Assembly: GCF_900107675.1 (NCBI RefSeq)
Contig: NZ_FNRI01000002.1
Span: 62,001-126,000, forward strand
Reading direction: 5' to 3'
Origin: Alistipes timonensis JC136
GTDB lineage: Bacteria; Bacteroidota; Bacteroidia; Bacteroidales; Rikenellaceae
Length of the DNA: 64,000 bases
A model generated the notes under the pieces. It had not been told where the DNA came from and made no database searches. It saw only the letters and a program-made list of their open reading frames with translations. Below are positions 7,759 to 17,024 of this stretch, piece by piece (within the stretch, counting starts at the first letter, position 1; every line of letters starts with the position of its first letter). Position numbers and translations under genes: made by a program.

Positions 7759-8073
7759 TCACACTTTCTCCCGGACCCGGTTTGCGGCCTGCGTGGCGGT
7801 CTCCTGAACCCGGTGTGCGGCTTTGGTCGCACCCTCTTTGGCGGCGTTCTTGACCTTCGTGCCGGCCTCTTCGATCTTGCCGGCCATCTTGCGAACGCCC
7901 GTCCGGGCTTCGTTTTTAGCCTCGATGACCGCCTCCTGGGCGTCGTCTTTCAACTTCTGGACGTTTTCCTGCAAGTTGTGTTTGGCCTTCTGGCCCTGTT
8001 CTTCCGCTTTGTGGACCGCCTTTTCCGCATGTTCACGGAGCGTTTCATTGTCTTTTGTCGAATACTTTTCCAT
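7759..8073 (-). CDS. LEA-like amphipathic helical protein
   Basis: A 104-residue, highly charged protein of Lys, Glu, Ala and Gln with 11-mer-like periodicity (KAEEQGQKAKHNLQENVQKL, AAKEGATKAAHRVQETATQA), lacking a signal peptide or membrane helix. This is the composition of group 3 late-embryogenesis-abundant and apolipoprotein-like proteins, which form amphipathic helices and protect proteins or membranes in drying or osmotic stress. The gene starts two bases after the stop of the GlsB-type gene, so the two are co-transcribed and probably translationally coupled. Confidence 0.75.
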   Translation of the reverse strand: MEKYSTKDNETLREHAEKAVHKAEEQGQKAKHNLQENVQKLKDDAQEAVIEAKNEARTGVRKMAGKIEEAGTKVKNAAKEGATKAAHRVQETATQAANRVREKV

Positions 8074-8075
8074 AA

Positions 8076-8336
8076 TTATACCGTTTTAACAGGTTTGTGC
8101 CGCGTAAACAGCGATACGATCCAGAGCAGGACCACGGCCCCGATGATCGAAGAAAGGAGAGTGCCCCACGTGCCGGTAGGCACCCATCCGAAAAGAGAAA
8201 CGAGCCAGCCGCCCAGAAGGCCGCCGATAAGTCCGACGATCAGATTGACCAGCAATCCGGAGCCACTGCCCTTGAAAATCAGGCTGGCGATCCATCCGGC
8301 CACCAGTCCTATGAGCAAATACCATAAGAAATACAT
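8076..8336 (-). CDS. GlsB/YeaQ/YmgE family stress membrane protein
   Basis: An 86-residue membrane protein of the transglycosylase-associated family, with three glycine-rich helices: about 2-20 (FLWYLLIGLVAGWIASLIF), 27-47 (LVNLIVGLIGGLLGGWLVSLF) and 57-77. Members are induced by envelope, osmotic or general stress; despite the family name no enzyme activity is proven. The start at 8336 gives the conserved N terminus MYFLWYLLIGL. It is the first gene of a two-gene operon with the LEA-like protein. Confidence 0.9.
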   Translation of the reverse strand: MYFLWYLLIGLVAGWIASLIFKGSGSGLLVNLIVGLIGGLLGGWLVSLFGWVPTGTWGTLLSSIIGAVVLLWIVSLFTRHKPVKTV

Positions 8337-8408
8337 ATGCTTTAATTTTTTTGGTTGACAATCAGAATCATACAAAATTTGTACCCGAGAGGTTAAACGG
8401 CCCGTAAA

Positions 8409-10376
8409 TTATTCGCGGTATGCGATAAGTGCCGACGAGGGGGCTGTCTGAACGTCTCCTCCGGACAGCCTTTCTCCCCCGGCGGGGGAGATTCGTCCGT
8501 CGCGGCAGACTACTCTCCACTCCGCGTCGGGCATACGGAAACCGGCCGGACTGCGGTTGCCGTTGTAAACCACCAGAATCTCCTTCCACGCATCGCCGTT
8601 CGCGTATTCGCCCAGCGTATAGGCGATCACGCCGGAATCGCCCGTATCGAGGAACCGGAGCCACTGCCGCACCCCGTCCGCCGTCGGGATGCGGAACGCC
8701 GGATGTGCCCGCCGCAGGGCGATCAGCCCCCGAACGTAGTCGAACAGGTCGCGGTTCGCGTGTTTCAGCGACCAGTCGATGCGGTTGACGGCATCGGGCG
8801 AACGGAAACTGTTCGGTTCGCCCTGCTTGTCCTGCATCATCTCCTCGCCGGCGCGAATGAACGGAACTCCCTGCGCCGTGAGCAGGATGGTATGGATGAG
8901 TTTGTCGATCGGGAGGAGTTCGTCGGCAGCCCGGTCGCCCCCGACGGAGAGTTTCAGTTTGTCGACAACCGTGTAGCCGTCGTGGCTGGCGACGAAATTG
9001 ACCGCCTGCGACGGGGCCGCCGCATACGGCAGGGAGCTGTACAGCAGTCCGTCGTAATTCACCTGGGGATGCTCCGTGGCGCCGACGATCCCGAACTTGA
9101 CGGGTTCGTAATGTCCCTCGATATTCCCGGAGGCATATCCGGCGGCGTGTTCGTCGAACGTACTGCCGCGCACAGCGTCGCGGAAATCGTCGCAGAAGAC
9201 GGCGATCCCCTCCATCTGTCCGACGTGGTCCCGCACGGCCCGCCGCTCCGGCGGCAGCGGAGAGTCGGCCGCAAGCCACCCTTCGCCGTAAATGAAGATA
9301 GTGGGGTCGATCTTCGAGAGCTCCTCGCGGACGCGGTTCATCGTTTCGATGTCGTGAATACCCATCAGGTCGAACCGGAATCCGTCGATGTGATATTCCG
9401 TCGCCCAGTATTTGACCGACTCCACGATGTAGTGCCTCACCATTTCGCGTTCCGAAGCCGTCTCATTGCCGCAGCCCGAGGCGTCCGAATAGGAGCCGTC
9501 GGCGTTGTGGCGGTAGAAATAGCCGGGGACCGTGAGGTTGAAATTCGAGCGTTCGACCGAAGCCGTGTGGTTGTAAACCACGTCGAGGACAACCCGCATG
9601 CCGTTGCGGTGGAGGCTCATGACCATCTCCTTGAATTCGCGGATGCGCGCCGCGGGATCGGCCGGATCGGTCGCATAGCTGCCCTCCGGAACGTTGTAGT
9701 TCTTCGGATCGTATCCCCAGTTGTAGCTCTTGTCAGCCAGCCGCGACTCGTCCACCGTTGCAAAGTCGAAGGACGGCAGGATATGAATATGCGTCACGCC
9801 CAGCTCTTTGAGGTGGTCCAGTCCGGATGCCTCCCCTTCCGGCGTCCGGGTGCCGGATTCGGTCAGGGCCAGAAACCTGCCCTTGTTTTTGATTCCCGAG
9901 TCCGGGGCGATGCTGAAGTCGCGGTGGTGCAGTTCGTAGAGAATGATGTCGGAATACATCTTCTGCTCGGGCGCACGGTCCGCCTCCCAGCCTTCGGGAT
10001 CGGTGTCGCGGAGGTCGATAACGGCTGCCCGGTTGCCGTTGACGCCTACCGCCCGGGCCCAGATGCCCGGCGTCTCGGCCAACCATCCGCCGTTCGTCTC
10101 GATCTGGAAGGTGTAGAAAACGCCTTTCAGATCGCGGTCAACCGCGACGCGCCAGGTCCCGCCGTCGGAGCGTTCCATCTCCAGCCGCTCCTGCGGCTCC
10201 CCACCTTCGCCCGCGGCATAGAGATTCACGCGGGCTCTGTCGGCCGTGGGCGCCCAAAGCCTGAAAACGGAGCCCTGCGGGGTATACGTCAGCTCCAGAT
10301 CGGTTCCGTAATAGGAAGGATATTTGTCGTATGCCTCCGGCTGTACGGGGTCGGGATGATTCTTCGGTGTTTCCAT
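8409..10376 (-). CDS. pulA: Type I pullulanase (GH13), cytoplasmic
   Basis: A 655-residue debranching enzyme cutting alpha-1,6 bonds of glycogen or pullulan. An N-terminal CBM48-like domain (about 30-120, VFRLWAPTADRARV) precedes the GH13 barrel. The type I pullulanase signature YNWGYDP is at 218-224, and the catalytic triad is D336 (DGFRFDLMGIHD), E365 (IYGEGW) and D466 (VASHDGY). There is no signal peptide, so it acts in the cytoplasm. The start at 10376 lies ten bases past the MscS stop, so the two genes form one minus-strand operon. Works with the alpha-amylase at 777-2219. Confidence 0.95.
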   Translation of the reverse strand: METPKNHPDPVQPEAYDKYPSYYGTDLELTYTPQGSVFRLWAPTADRARVNLYAAGEGGEPQERLEMERSDGGTWRVAVDRDLKGVFYTFQIETNGGWLAETPGIWARAVGVNGNRAAVIDLRDTDPEGWEADRAPEQKMYSDIILYELHHRDFSIAPDSGIKNKGRFLALTESGTRTPEGEASGLDHLKELGVTHIHILPSFDFATVDESRLADKSYNWGYDPKNYNVPEGSYATDPADPAARIREFKEMVMSLHRNGMRVVLDVVYNHTASVERSNFNLTVPGYFYRHNADGSYSDASGCGNETASEREMVRHYIVESVKYWATEYHIDGFRFDLMGIHDIETMNRVREELSKIDPTIFIYGEGWLAADSPLPPERRAVRDHVGQMEGIAVFCDDFRDAVRGSTFDEHAAGYASGNIEGHYEPVKFGIVGATEHPQVNYDGLLYSSLPYAAAPSQAVNFVASHDGYTVVDKLKLSVGGDRAADELLPIDKLIHTILLTAQGVPFIRAGEEMMQDKQGEPNSFRSPDAVNRIDWSLKHANRDLFDYVRGLIALRRAHPAFRIPTADGVRQWLRFLDTGDSGVIAYTLGEYANGDAWKEILVVYNGNRSPAGFRMPDAEWRVVCRDGRISPAGGERLSGGDVQTAPSSALIAYRE

Positions 10377-10386
10377 AGGATCAGAT

Positions 10387-11457
10387 TTATGAATTCGTAT
10401 TCCGGGATTCGCCGCCGTCCTGCTGCACAAACAGCGTGCGCGTGGGGAATGCGAAACGGAGCCCCGCCTGAGAGAAGGAGTTCAGGATTTCCAGGTTCAT
10501 GTCCGATGTCGCTTTCAGAACGTCGCCTTGTTTCACGATGTAGTAGAAGAACGTGACGACCAGCGCCGAATCGGTGTAGTCCGAGAAATAGACCGTGGTG
10601 TCCGACGGATTGCGGGAAACGTCCTTGACCTTCGCCGGGAGGGAGCGGAGTATCTCCAACGCCTCTTTCATTTTTTCGGCCCCCGTGTCATACGTAAGAC
10701 CCAATTTCACCATGACCCGCCGCATCGGTTCGGAAGAGATGTTGACGATCGAGGCGTCAGTGATCTTGTAGTTGGGATAGCTCGTGATCCGCCGGTCGTA
10801 ACCCAGTATCCTCGTGCTGCGCATGCCGACATCGACCACCGTTCCTTCGAGACCGTTGACATTGATCGTGTCGCCGATGCCGAAGGGCTTGTCCGTAAAG
10901 ATGGTGAACGCGCCGAAGATGTTCTTCACGGTGTCCTGCGCGGCCAGGGCGAAGGCGATGCCGCCGATGCCCAGGGTGCCCCACAGCGCGTTGATGTCGA
11001 CGCCCACATTGCTCAGGGCCGTAACCAGTCCGATGATCCAGATCAGGACCAGAAGCGTCCGCCGGACGACGGGCATCATTTTCATCCCCTGTCCGTCAGA
11101 CCGGTGCCCCCAGTACTGTTGGAGCAGGGCCGTTGAGAGACGCGCGAGAACCCAGGTGATGTCCAGAATGATCAGGATGCGGTAGGCGTTGTCGACGTAT
11201 TTCACCAGGTGGTCGGGATAGACCAGCCGGTGGATGGCGATCCAAATGCCCAGCAGCATGACCGCGAATTTCAGGGGCGCCTCCACGGAATAGTAGACAA
11301 TGTCGTCCACGCGGTTGTTCGTGCGTCCGATAAACGGTTTTACGACCTTGCGGCCCAGCAGGGACAACAGTTTGACGACGACGAACGCCCCTGCGACGAT
11401 CAGTATGGAAACGATCCATGTCTGGACCGTATTTCCCCAAATCTCATATTCCCACAT
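10387..11457 (-). CDS. Small-conductance mechanosensitive channel (MscS family)
   Basis: A 356-residue membrane channel that releases solutes on osmotic downshift. About five helices precede the pore region: near residues 13-36, 57-80, 90-112, 130-150 and the glycine/alanine-rich pore helix LWGTLGIGGIAFALAAQDTV (about 158-177), followed by the family's FGAFTIFTDKPFGIGD and the beta domain (INVNGLEGTVVDVGMRSTRI). It is slightly longer than E. coli MscS through extra N-terminal helices. Its operon with pullulanase ties glycogen use and osmotic release, which would make sense if debranching raises internal solute; that link is inference. Confidence 0.93.
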   Translation of the reverse strand: MWEYEIWGNTVQTWIVSILIVAGAFVVVKLLSLLGRKVVKPFIGRTNNRVDDIVYYSVEAPLKFAVMLLGIWIAIHRLVYPDHLVKYVDNAYRILIILDITWVLARLSTALLQQYWGHRSDGQGMKMMPVVRRTLLVLIWIIGLVTALSNVGVDINALWGTLGIGGIAFALAAQDTVKNIFGAFTIFTDKPFGIGDTINVNGLEGTVVDVGMRSTRILGYDRRITSYPNYKITDASIVNISSEPMRRVMVKLGLTYDTGAEKMKEALEILRSLPAKVKDVSRNPSDTTVYFSDYTDSALVVTFFYYIVKQGDVLKATSDMNLEILNSFSQAGLRFAFPTRTLFVQQDGGESRNTNS

Positions 11458-11687
11458 TTTTCGATTTGTTTTAAGTTATTGACTCGATTCGCTATTCTCA
11501 TTTTTCGTATTCCGGGTTTCAATTTCTATGCCTTTGGAGAAAAATTTGCAGGTCCGCAAAATAAAAATCTGGTTGAAAATGAGGATGATAATACATAAAT
11601 CCCGGAGAAAGGCGGTGTGTATCACCGTCGCCGGAGTTCTGACGGGAATCGCCGGAGGATTGATACTTTATTACGAAGAAGCACCGG

Positions 11688-12650
11688 CTACCGTGACGCC
11701 GTATCCTGGGTCCGGGACACGGCGGCCGTCCTCCGTGAGAGCGTAACATCGCCGCCGCCGTCGTTCGAACCGTCCCACGTCGTATCGACATCGACCGAAA
11801 AATCGATCTCTCCCTGAAAGTCCCCGTCCCTGAAACGGGCCGCAAGTTCGGTCAGTTGGTTACATTCGATACAGAGCGTATCGGTGACCAGGCGGTCGTA
11901 GACCGGCGACGAGGCGTCGTCGGCATAGAGTTTCAGCCGCCAAGCGGTCTTCACGCCCGGCAGCGTGCAGAACGTACCGAGCGTATACGAACCGACAGCG
12001 CGAGCCGCCAGTCCCGCGACGGGGATACGCCGGACGACTTCGCACGGAAGGTCGGGATCGCCGCAGAGCGGCATGCGCCCGCCCACATTGTCGAGCGAGA
12101 CCTCGACGGATGCGATCTCCGCAGGCACATTCTCGAAACGGAAGCGCGTTACGCCGTGCACGCGCTGAAGCACGGCTTCGAACTCGTTGCGGCAGGGGCA
12201 CGTCACCTCGAACGGCACGTCGGCCCGGAAATGGTCGTCGCCCCCTTCACCCTGATAAGCGATATAACAGAGTTCGGGAGCATCCTTTCTCCCGGTCATC
12301 ATACGCGGTTCGGTGTTGGCGGCGAACGCCAGCCGGTAGGTTCCGAACGGAAGCGTATCGCACCGGAAAAGATAGCTGTCGCCGTCGGCAGCGCGTATGT
12401 CTTCCGCACGTCCCTGTCCGACGAGCCGGCCGTCGGCGTAGAGCAGGTAGTCGAGCGAATGGACACGTGCGGCGAAGTCCGGCTCCATGTCCGAAGGCCG
12501 GTAAGGGGGCCGTGTCCGGAATTTCTCGACCCGGAGCGCGACCGTGACGCTCCCGCCCCCGGGAGGACAAGCGTCGAGTTTCTCCTCGATGCAGGAAGCC
12601 GCCGACAGCAGACACAGAATCGCAAACGGTATGCAGGACAAATTTCTCAT
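11688..12650 (-). CDS. FimB/Mfa2-type fimbrial lipoprotein (operon 1, last gene)
   Basis: A 320-residue lipoprotein, lipobox SAASC with Cys20, followed by EEKLDACPPGG, the pattern seen in FimB/Mfa2 anchor subunits. The fold is expected to be two beta sandwiches: an N-terminal domain with SLDYLLYADGRLVG and a C-terminal domain starting VHGVTRFRFENVP. It ends with GEIDFSVDVDTTWDGSN, close to the end of the first lipoprotein of this operon (VDFAVEVDTAWDGSN). It is the last of seven tightly spaced genes (gap 12 bases). Family members anchor fimbriae to the outer membrane and limit their length; whether this one is anchor or accessory subunit is not settled. Confidence 0.8.
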   Translation of the reverse strand: MRNLSCIPFAILCLLSAASCIEEKLDACPPGGGSVTVALRVEKFRTRPPYRPSDMEPDFAARVHSLDYLLYADGRLVGQGRAEDIRAADGDSYLFRCDTLPFGTYRLAFAANTEPRMMTGRKDAPELCYIAYQGEGGDDHFRADVPFEVTCPCRNEFEAVLQRVHGVTRFRFENVPAEIASVEVSLDNVGGRMPLCGDPDLPCEVVRRIPVAGLAARAVGSYTLGTFCTLPGVKTAWRLKLYADDASSPVYDRLVTDTLCIECNQLTELAARFRDGDFQGEIDFSVDVDTTWDGSNDGGGDVTLSRRTAAVSRTQDTASR

Positions 12651-12662
12651 AGCTTCGTGTTT

Positions 12663-13835
12663 TTAATAGGATGCGGCGTTCCATTCGTAAAAGGGATCGA
12701 AGAGCGCCGCCGCGTCTTCGGGATCGCCCTTGCTGTCAACCGCCCCGACGACATCGACCAGAAGTTGCGACGAGGAGTCGTCGTAGACATCGGTGGTTTC
12801 GAAAACGACGCCGCAGATCCCGTTACAGACCAGCGTGCGAGTGAAGGACTCACCCGTTTTATAGGAGAATCCGCCCGAGCCGCTCGCACCCGAAATGCGG
12901 ATGTCCGTTATCTCGAAAGGCACGCCGGCGGACCGGGGGTCGGCGAAGAGGAAAGGCGAAAAGACCGTCGAATTGGTCTGGCACATCTGGTAGACATCCG
13001 TCCCCGAGGCGTAGAATTCTCCTATCGTCGACATGCACCACGGCAGTTCGTAAACCCCGGAATCGCCGTAATACATGCCCCCGAGCGCGTCGATTCCTTC
13101 GGCAAAGGGCGTCGCCTTCGAGATGAAGCGCGCCCGGAAGGTATGAGCCGTCTTCTGGAACGAAAAATCGTTCACGGGCGAACGCTTGTCTTTGAGCAGT
13201 ACACGGAATTTCGCCACGCGCCGTTCGGCCCGAAGCGTCACCGCAGGCACGCCGGACGAATGAAGATCCCCGCTTTTGGGAACCGTGAAATCGGCAACGG
13301 CTACGAAAACCTCGCGGCTCAACTGCCGGTAACCGGTATTCATCCAGTGTGTCGAGATCAGGTAGGTGATCAGCGGCGGCGTGCGCATCGAGGCGTCGGC
13401 GACATCGGCAACCACCGTACCCGGAACGAGTTCCGTGTTCCAGTCGCCCGACTGAAAGTTGAGGACGGCGACGATCCGGTAGTCGCCCGGCCGGAGTTCC
13501 AGGCCGAACGTACAGGGCGGCAGGTCGCCGGAGAGTTTCAGTTCGAGCCACGGTCCCGAAGCCGCGTCGAGCAGGACGTTCTGCGTCGCATCCACGATCC
13601 AGCGGGTGTCCGCCTTTTTCAGGATCAGCAGACGGCAGGAGTTGCCGAACCACTCCTTGTAGGAGGTAGCGCGCGTCATGGGTTCTATCGAGGCGTCAGT
13701 ATCGACGGCTTCCAGCCGGAAACCGACTTCGACACGCGGTTCGCCGTCCGGCGAAATGCGTCCGAAGGGCGTTTCATCCGAACAACCGCCCGCCAGGAAC
13801 GCCGCCCATACCAACAGGATTGAAATTCTTTTCAT
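12663..13835 (-). CDS. Fimbrial accessory lipoprotein (operon 1)
   Basis: A 390-residue lipoprotein with lipobox LAGGC (Cys18). The mature part is beta-rich, with MTRATSYKEW near residue 53 and a typical LRAERRVAKFRVLLKDKR segment in the middle, the second-domain strand that recurs in Bacteroidales fimbrial subunits (RRxVAKxxV). Start at 13835 was chosen because it gives a full signal peptide; the longer frame upstream overlaps the previous gene. Gap to the next gene is 12 bases. Probably a minor or tip-associated subunit; the exact role is unknown. Confidence 0.7.
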   Translation of the reverse strand: MKRISILLVWAAFLAGGCSDETPFGRISPDGEPRVEVGFRLEAVDTDASIEPMTRATSYKEWFGNSCRLLILKKADTRWIVDATQNVLLDAASGPWLELKLSGDLPPCTFGLELRPGDYRIVAVLNFQSGDWNTELVPGTVVADVADASMRTPPLITYLISTHWMNTGYRQLSREVFVAVADFTVPKSGDLHSSGVPAVTLRAERRVAKFRVLLKDKRSPVNDFSFQKTAHTFRARFISKATPFAEGIDALGGMYYGDSGVYELPWCMSTIGEFYASGTDVYQMCQTNSTVFSPFLFADPRSAGVPFEITDIRISGASGSGGFSYKTGESFTRTLVCNGICGVVFETTDVYDDSSSQLLVDVVGAVDSKGDPEDAAALFDPFYEWNAASY

Positions 13836-13855
13836 AACCGTTCGTTTTAATCGTT

Positions 13856-14941
13856 TCATTGCCAGTCGAAATTCGTCTCGATACCTCCTCCGACCGGAAC
13901 GTCGATGATCCGGTCGCAGCGCAGGCCCGCCCGGTTGACCGTATAGCAGTCCGCGGCCACCGGAAGTCCCGCGGCGGCCCCGGCCGCCGGAAGAACGAGC
14001 GTTGCCTGCCGCTGCGGGAAGCATGCCGGAACGTGGGTGTGGCCGTCACCGCAGGCGGGTGTCGTGTCGTAGTAGGTGAAGAGCAGTTTTATGCGGAGCT
14101 TCGAGTCGGAAGGCAGCAGATAGGCCCCCTCCATGCGCAGGCTGCCGCGCAGGGCTTCATCGTAGACCCGCAGCCCCATGTCCGCCTGCGGGAGCGCGAC
14201 CCTGAAATCCGTCGCCCGCGGCAGGACGCTCCGTGTCAGCGGCTCCGGCGCATAGGCCGCGGGAACGAGCGTCCCGGTTTCATCGAAACGCAGCGCCGTC
14301 GTCGGATTCTCGTAGGTGATGTCGATCCGGGCGACCCGGTCAATCACCGATTCCACATCAGACGATACGACGCTCTCGGGCTGCGAAAGCGAACCTCCCG
14401 TACGGAAGATATCGAAAAGCACCTGTCCGGCGATGCGCGTCAGCGTGAGGCGGATGCTTCCGTCGCGGAGGAGAGTCTCGCCGCTCAGGTCCGTAAATCC
14501 GCAGTAACCCTCCGCCGCTGCGGCGCCCGCAGCACATTCCAGCCGCAGGTCCTCCCAGGCGACACCCGGAACGAACGGCGTTCCGGCCGCCGTGCCCAGC
14601 GAAAACCACTCCCCGCCCCCGGGTCGTGCGACCATCAGAAACCGGTAGTCGGAATTCCGGAGTTCGGCGAGCGGGAGTTTCAACACCTCTCCGTCGGCAA
14701 CCGAAGCGTACGTGCGGTCCAGGACGTATCCGTCCTGCGTTCCCGCCGCACGGCGGAAAACATGGAGCGGAGTTTCGAGTCCCGATACGGGAGCCGGGCC
14801 CTCCAAGAACAGTTCGGCCTGACGAAGTTTGTTGCCGGCGCAGGGCAGGCACTCTTCCTGCGCCTCCAACCCGCACGCCGCCAGTAACGAGAGCGAGAAC
14901 AACGCTCCGCAGATTTGATATAGCATAATTCTTTTCATCAC
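13856..14941 (-). CDS. FimB/Mfa2-like fimbrial lipoprotein (operon 1)
   Basis: A 361-residue lipoprotein: signal peptide, lipobox SLLAAC (Cys23), then a cysteine-rich start (EECLPCAG) like Mfa2-type anchors. The middle holds LTLTRIAGQVLFDIF, the recurrent second-domain strand, and IDITYENPTTALRFDETG. The C terminus is VPVGGGIETNFDWQ, with the closing Asp-Trp pattern shared by two other subunits of the operon. The start may be 14941 or 14938 (MMKR). Nine bases separate it from the upstream gene. A structural or anchoring fimbrial subunit by family. Confidence 0.75.
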   Translation of the reverse strand: MMKRIMLYQICGALFSLSLLAACGLEAQEECLPCAGNKLRQAELFLEGPAPVSGLETPLHVFRRAAGTQDGYVLDRTYASVADGEVLKLPLAELRNSDYRFLMVARPGGGEWFSLGTAAGTPFVPGVAWEDLRLECAAGAAAAEGYCGFTDLSGETLLRDGSIRLTLTRIAGQVLFDIFRTGGSLSQPESVVSSDVESVIDRVARIDITYENPTTALRFDETGTLVPAAYAPEPLTRSVLPRATDFRVALPQADMGLRVYDEALRGSLRMEGAYLLPSDSKLRIKLLFTYYDTTPACGDGHTHVPACFPQRQATLVLPAAGAAAGLPVAADCYTVNRAGLRCDRIIDVPVGGGIETNFDWQ

Positions 14942-14950
14942 GATCGTTTT

Positions 14951-15904
14951 TTATTCCCAAATGCCCGTATCTCCCTCCTGCTCCCGCTCGATCGGGGCGG
15001 TTCGTATTTCGACCCCCACGACGGGATACCCCGAGGTGATCCAGAGTATAATGTCGAGACGCTTGTTGCGCTCCGCACGTCCCGTCAGGTGCAGCTGCAC
15101 CGGTTGCAGGGCGGCACCCTCCGCCGGGACCACCGAAAGGTCGAGAGTCACCTCCCCGCCGTCGGCGGGCGGAATGACGAAAGGCCCTTCGAGCCGGACG
15201 AATCCCCCGTCGGTGAGTTCCGCATAATCCGCCGCCGCAAGCACAGCCGTCACGACAGCCGTTCCGCCGCTGCCGGAGGGATTCACGCGCAGGCCCGTGT
15301 TGCCGGCCGAGAGTTCGATCCGCTCGACCTCGTCGAGCACGGAGTGCGGTTTCTCATAGGGCACCTCCACGTATTGCCGTCCGTCGCGGTAACCGCGCCG
15401 GACGGAGACTTCGATCCGGCAGACGGCGCGCCGGAGCGTCGCCGGAACGGTCAGGTCCCTGCCGCCGACCGTGTAGACCGCATCGGCGTCCGAAGCGGGA
15501 TATTGCAGGAACAGCTCATCGGCAGGAAGACAGGTCCCGGGCACCTCCGCATTCTCACGCAGGGCGAAGGCGACCTCTTCCCAGGCCGTCTGCCGGTCAA
15601 TCGGATCGGGTTCCGGCACGAGCCGCCGGCCCGCCCCGCCCGCGAACAGGAATTTGTACTGTCCGTTCGGCATACGCACCGACAGCGTGCCCTCGGGGCT
15701 CCACCCCTCCCGGAAAAGCGTGTCGAACAGAAAGCGGTCGCCCCGGCGGCGGAAAGCGTAAGCCGCCACTTCCGCCGTTCCTTCGCGCCGCAGCGTGACG
15801 CGCGCCGTTCCCGGAGCGGGCACGGAATCAGCCGCGTCCGGCTCCGAACAGGCCGCGCAGAGGACGGCGGCCAGAATAAGCATCGTATGTTTGCGCTGTT
15901 TCAT
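14951..15904 (-). CDS. Fimbrial lipoprotein, Mfa2-like (operon 1)
   Basis: A 317-residue lipoprotein, lipobox LCAAC (Cys18). It has the same two-domain layout as its neighbours: VTLRREGTAEVAAYAFRR at the start, VPATLRRAVCRIEVSVRRGY in the middle, and ERNKRLDIILWITSGYPVVG near the end, equivalent to ERNKVTLIRIYVLGDNVF in the upstream paralogue. ATG at 15904 restores a standard signal peptide. Sixteen bases separate it from the preceding gene. It is clearly a paralogue of the 15921-16994 protein. Confidence 0.72.
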   Translation of the reverse strand: MKQRKHTMLILAAVLCAACSEPDAADSVPAPGTARVTLRREGTAEVAAYAFRRRGDRFLFDTLFREGWSPEGTLSVRMPNGQYKFLFAGGAGRRLVPEPDPIDRQTAWEEVAFALRENAEVPGTCLPADELFLQYPASDADAVYTVGGRDLTVPATLRRAVCRIEVSVRRGYRDGRQYVEVPYEKPHSVLDEVERIELSAGNTGLRVNPSGSGGTAVVTAVLAAADYAELTDGGFVRLEGPFVIPPADGGEVTLDLSVVPAEGAALQPVQLHLTGRAERNKRLDIILWITSGYPVVGVEIRTAPIEREQEGDTGIWE

Positions 15905-15920
15905 AGTTCGTCGTTTTTCG

Positions 15921-16994
15921 TCAGTCGATCTCCCCGTCCACGAAGTTCGATCCATCCCAGGCCGTATCGACCTCGACCGCAAAATCGACGCCCGTGGTAA
16001 AGACATTGTCGCCCAACACGTAGATCCGGATCAGCGTCACCTTGTTGCGCTCGACGGGAATCTTATCCGCCAGGGCAATGGTACGCGTCGATCCCCCGCC
16101 CGAGGTGAGCTGCATCGTGAAACCGGCCGACGGCGTATCGTCCCCATTGGGGATCAGGCAGGTGCCTCTCAGATGCGCCGAACCCGAGATAATGTCGGCA
16201 GGCCGCACGTTCTCGAAATCGTATTCGCCGACGCCCACGACCGTCGAGGGCCCCGTGCCCATCGTCAACGCATCGCCCGGTGAGGCGATGGTGTGCGACA
16301 CGTCGAAAATCCCCTCCGACTTCTCACCCGAAAGCCCCAGCCGGCTGTTGGCTCCGGTATACGACAGCTTGACCCCGGCCAATTTTTCGGGACCGAAAAC
16401 GTCGTCGCCCGGCTTTTCGGCATAGGACCCCGTCGCGGGGTCTTTCTCAGCACGGATGAAGAGCACGTCCACGCGCGAAACAGCCCGGCGGAGCGTAGCA
16501 TTGACCGTCTGTTTCGGACCGTCGAGCGACACGGTGTAGGAAGGAACCGCATCGAGCGGCACGTTGAGCATGAACGTCGCCGGGAAATTCTCCCCGGTAT
16601 GCGTCACGCAGAGCGCATCGGAGAGAGGCGCGCCGGGGAGTTCGGGCCACGTGTAGTTGCCCGGCGTCACCAACCCGTAGACGGGCAGGAACTTATAGTC
16701 ACCGGCAGGAAACGGCACCGTGCCGGAGAAGGCCGAGCCGTCGAAATCCATGCCGCCGAGCGGAACGTCCTGCATATAGACATAACCCGAACCGGTGTTT
16801 CTGAACGCCAGGATTCGATATTCGCCGATACCGTGGACCGGGCCGCCGACCGACACCGACCGGGGCGCCCGGGTAATGAATTGCAGATTCCCGGTCGCAG
16901 GAGCGGCAGTATCCGTGTTTTCTTCGGGATCGGTGCACGCTCCTGCGGCGACGGCGAACGCCGCCAGTACCAACAAATTGTAAATTTTTTTCAT
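15921..16994 (-). CDS. Fimbrial lipoprotein, first subunit of operon 1
   Basis: A 357-residue lipoprotein, lipobox AAGAC (Cys20). Two-domain layout: an N-terminal domain with GEYRILAFRNTGSGYVY, then VNATLRRAVSRVDVLFIRAEKD (FimA-like second-domain opening) and the C-terminal VDFAVEVDTAWDGSN. As the first structural gene after DUF3575/DUF3868 it holds the place that the Mfa1-like pilin has in operon 2, yet it is much shorter and lacks the Mfa1 C-terminal motifs. It may be the main polymer of this fimbria or an accessory subunit. Confidence 0.72.
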   Translation of the reverse strand: MKKIYNLLVLAAFAVAAGACTDPEENTDTAAPATGNLQFITRAPRSVSVGGPVHGIGEYRILAFRNTGSGYVYMQDVPLGGMDFDGSAFSGTVPFPAGDYKFLPVYGLVTPGNYTWPELPGAPLSDALCVTHTGENFPATFMLNVPLDAVPSYTVSLDGPKQTVNATLRRAVSRVDVLFIRAEKDPATGSYAEKPGDDVFGPEKLAGVKLSYTGANSRLGLSGEKSEGIFDVSHTIASPGDALTMGTGPSTVVGVGEYDFENVRPADIISGSAHLRGTCLIPNGDDTPSAGFTMQLTSGGGSTRTIALADKIPVERNKVTLIRIYVLGDNVFTTGVDFAVEVDTAWDGSNFVDGEID

Positions 16995-17024
16995 AATTTT
17001 GTTTTTTAAAATTATAGACCGCCG

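Noticed and set aside
8337..8400. A GTTTAAC-type motif seen upstream of the GlsB-type gene and, in similar form, upstream of the genes starting at 5185 and 625
   Set aside because: The matches are short, AT-rich and at different distances from the starts; too weak to call a shared stress promoter.
11528..11746. 72-residue plus-strand frame with one hydrophobic segment (AGVLTGIAGGLILYY)
   Set aside because: It overlaps the end of the operon 1 fimbrial gene, its C-terminal part is an antisense shadow and the resemblance to small Bacteroidetes membrane proteins is too weak to support a gene.
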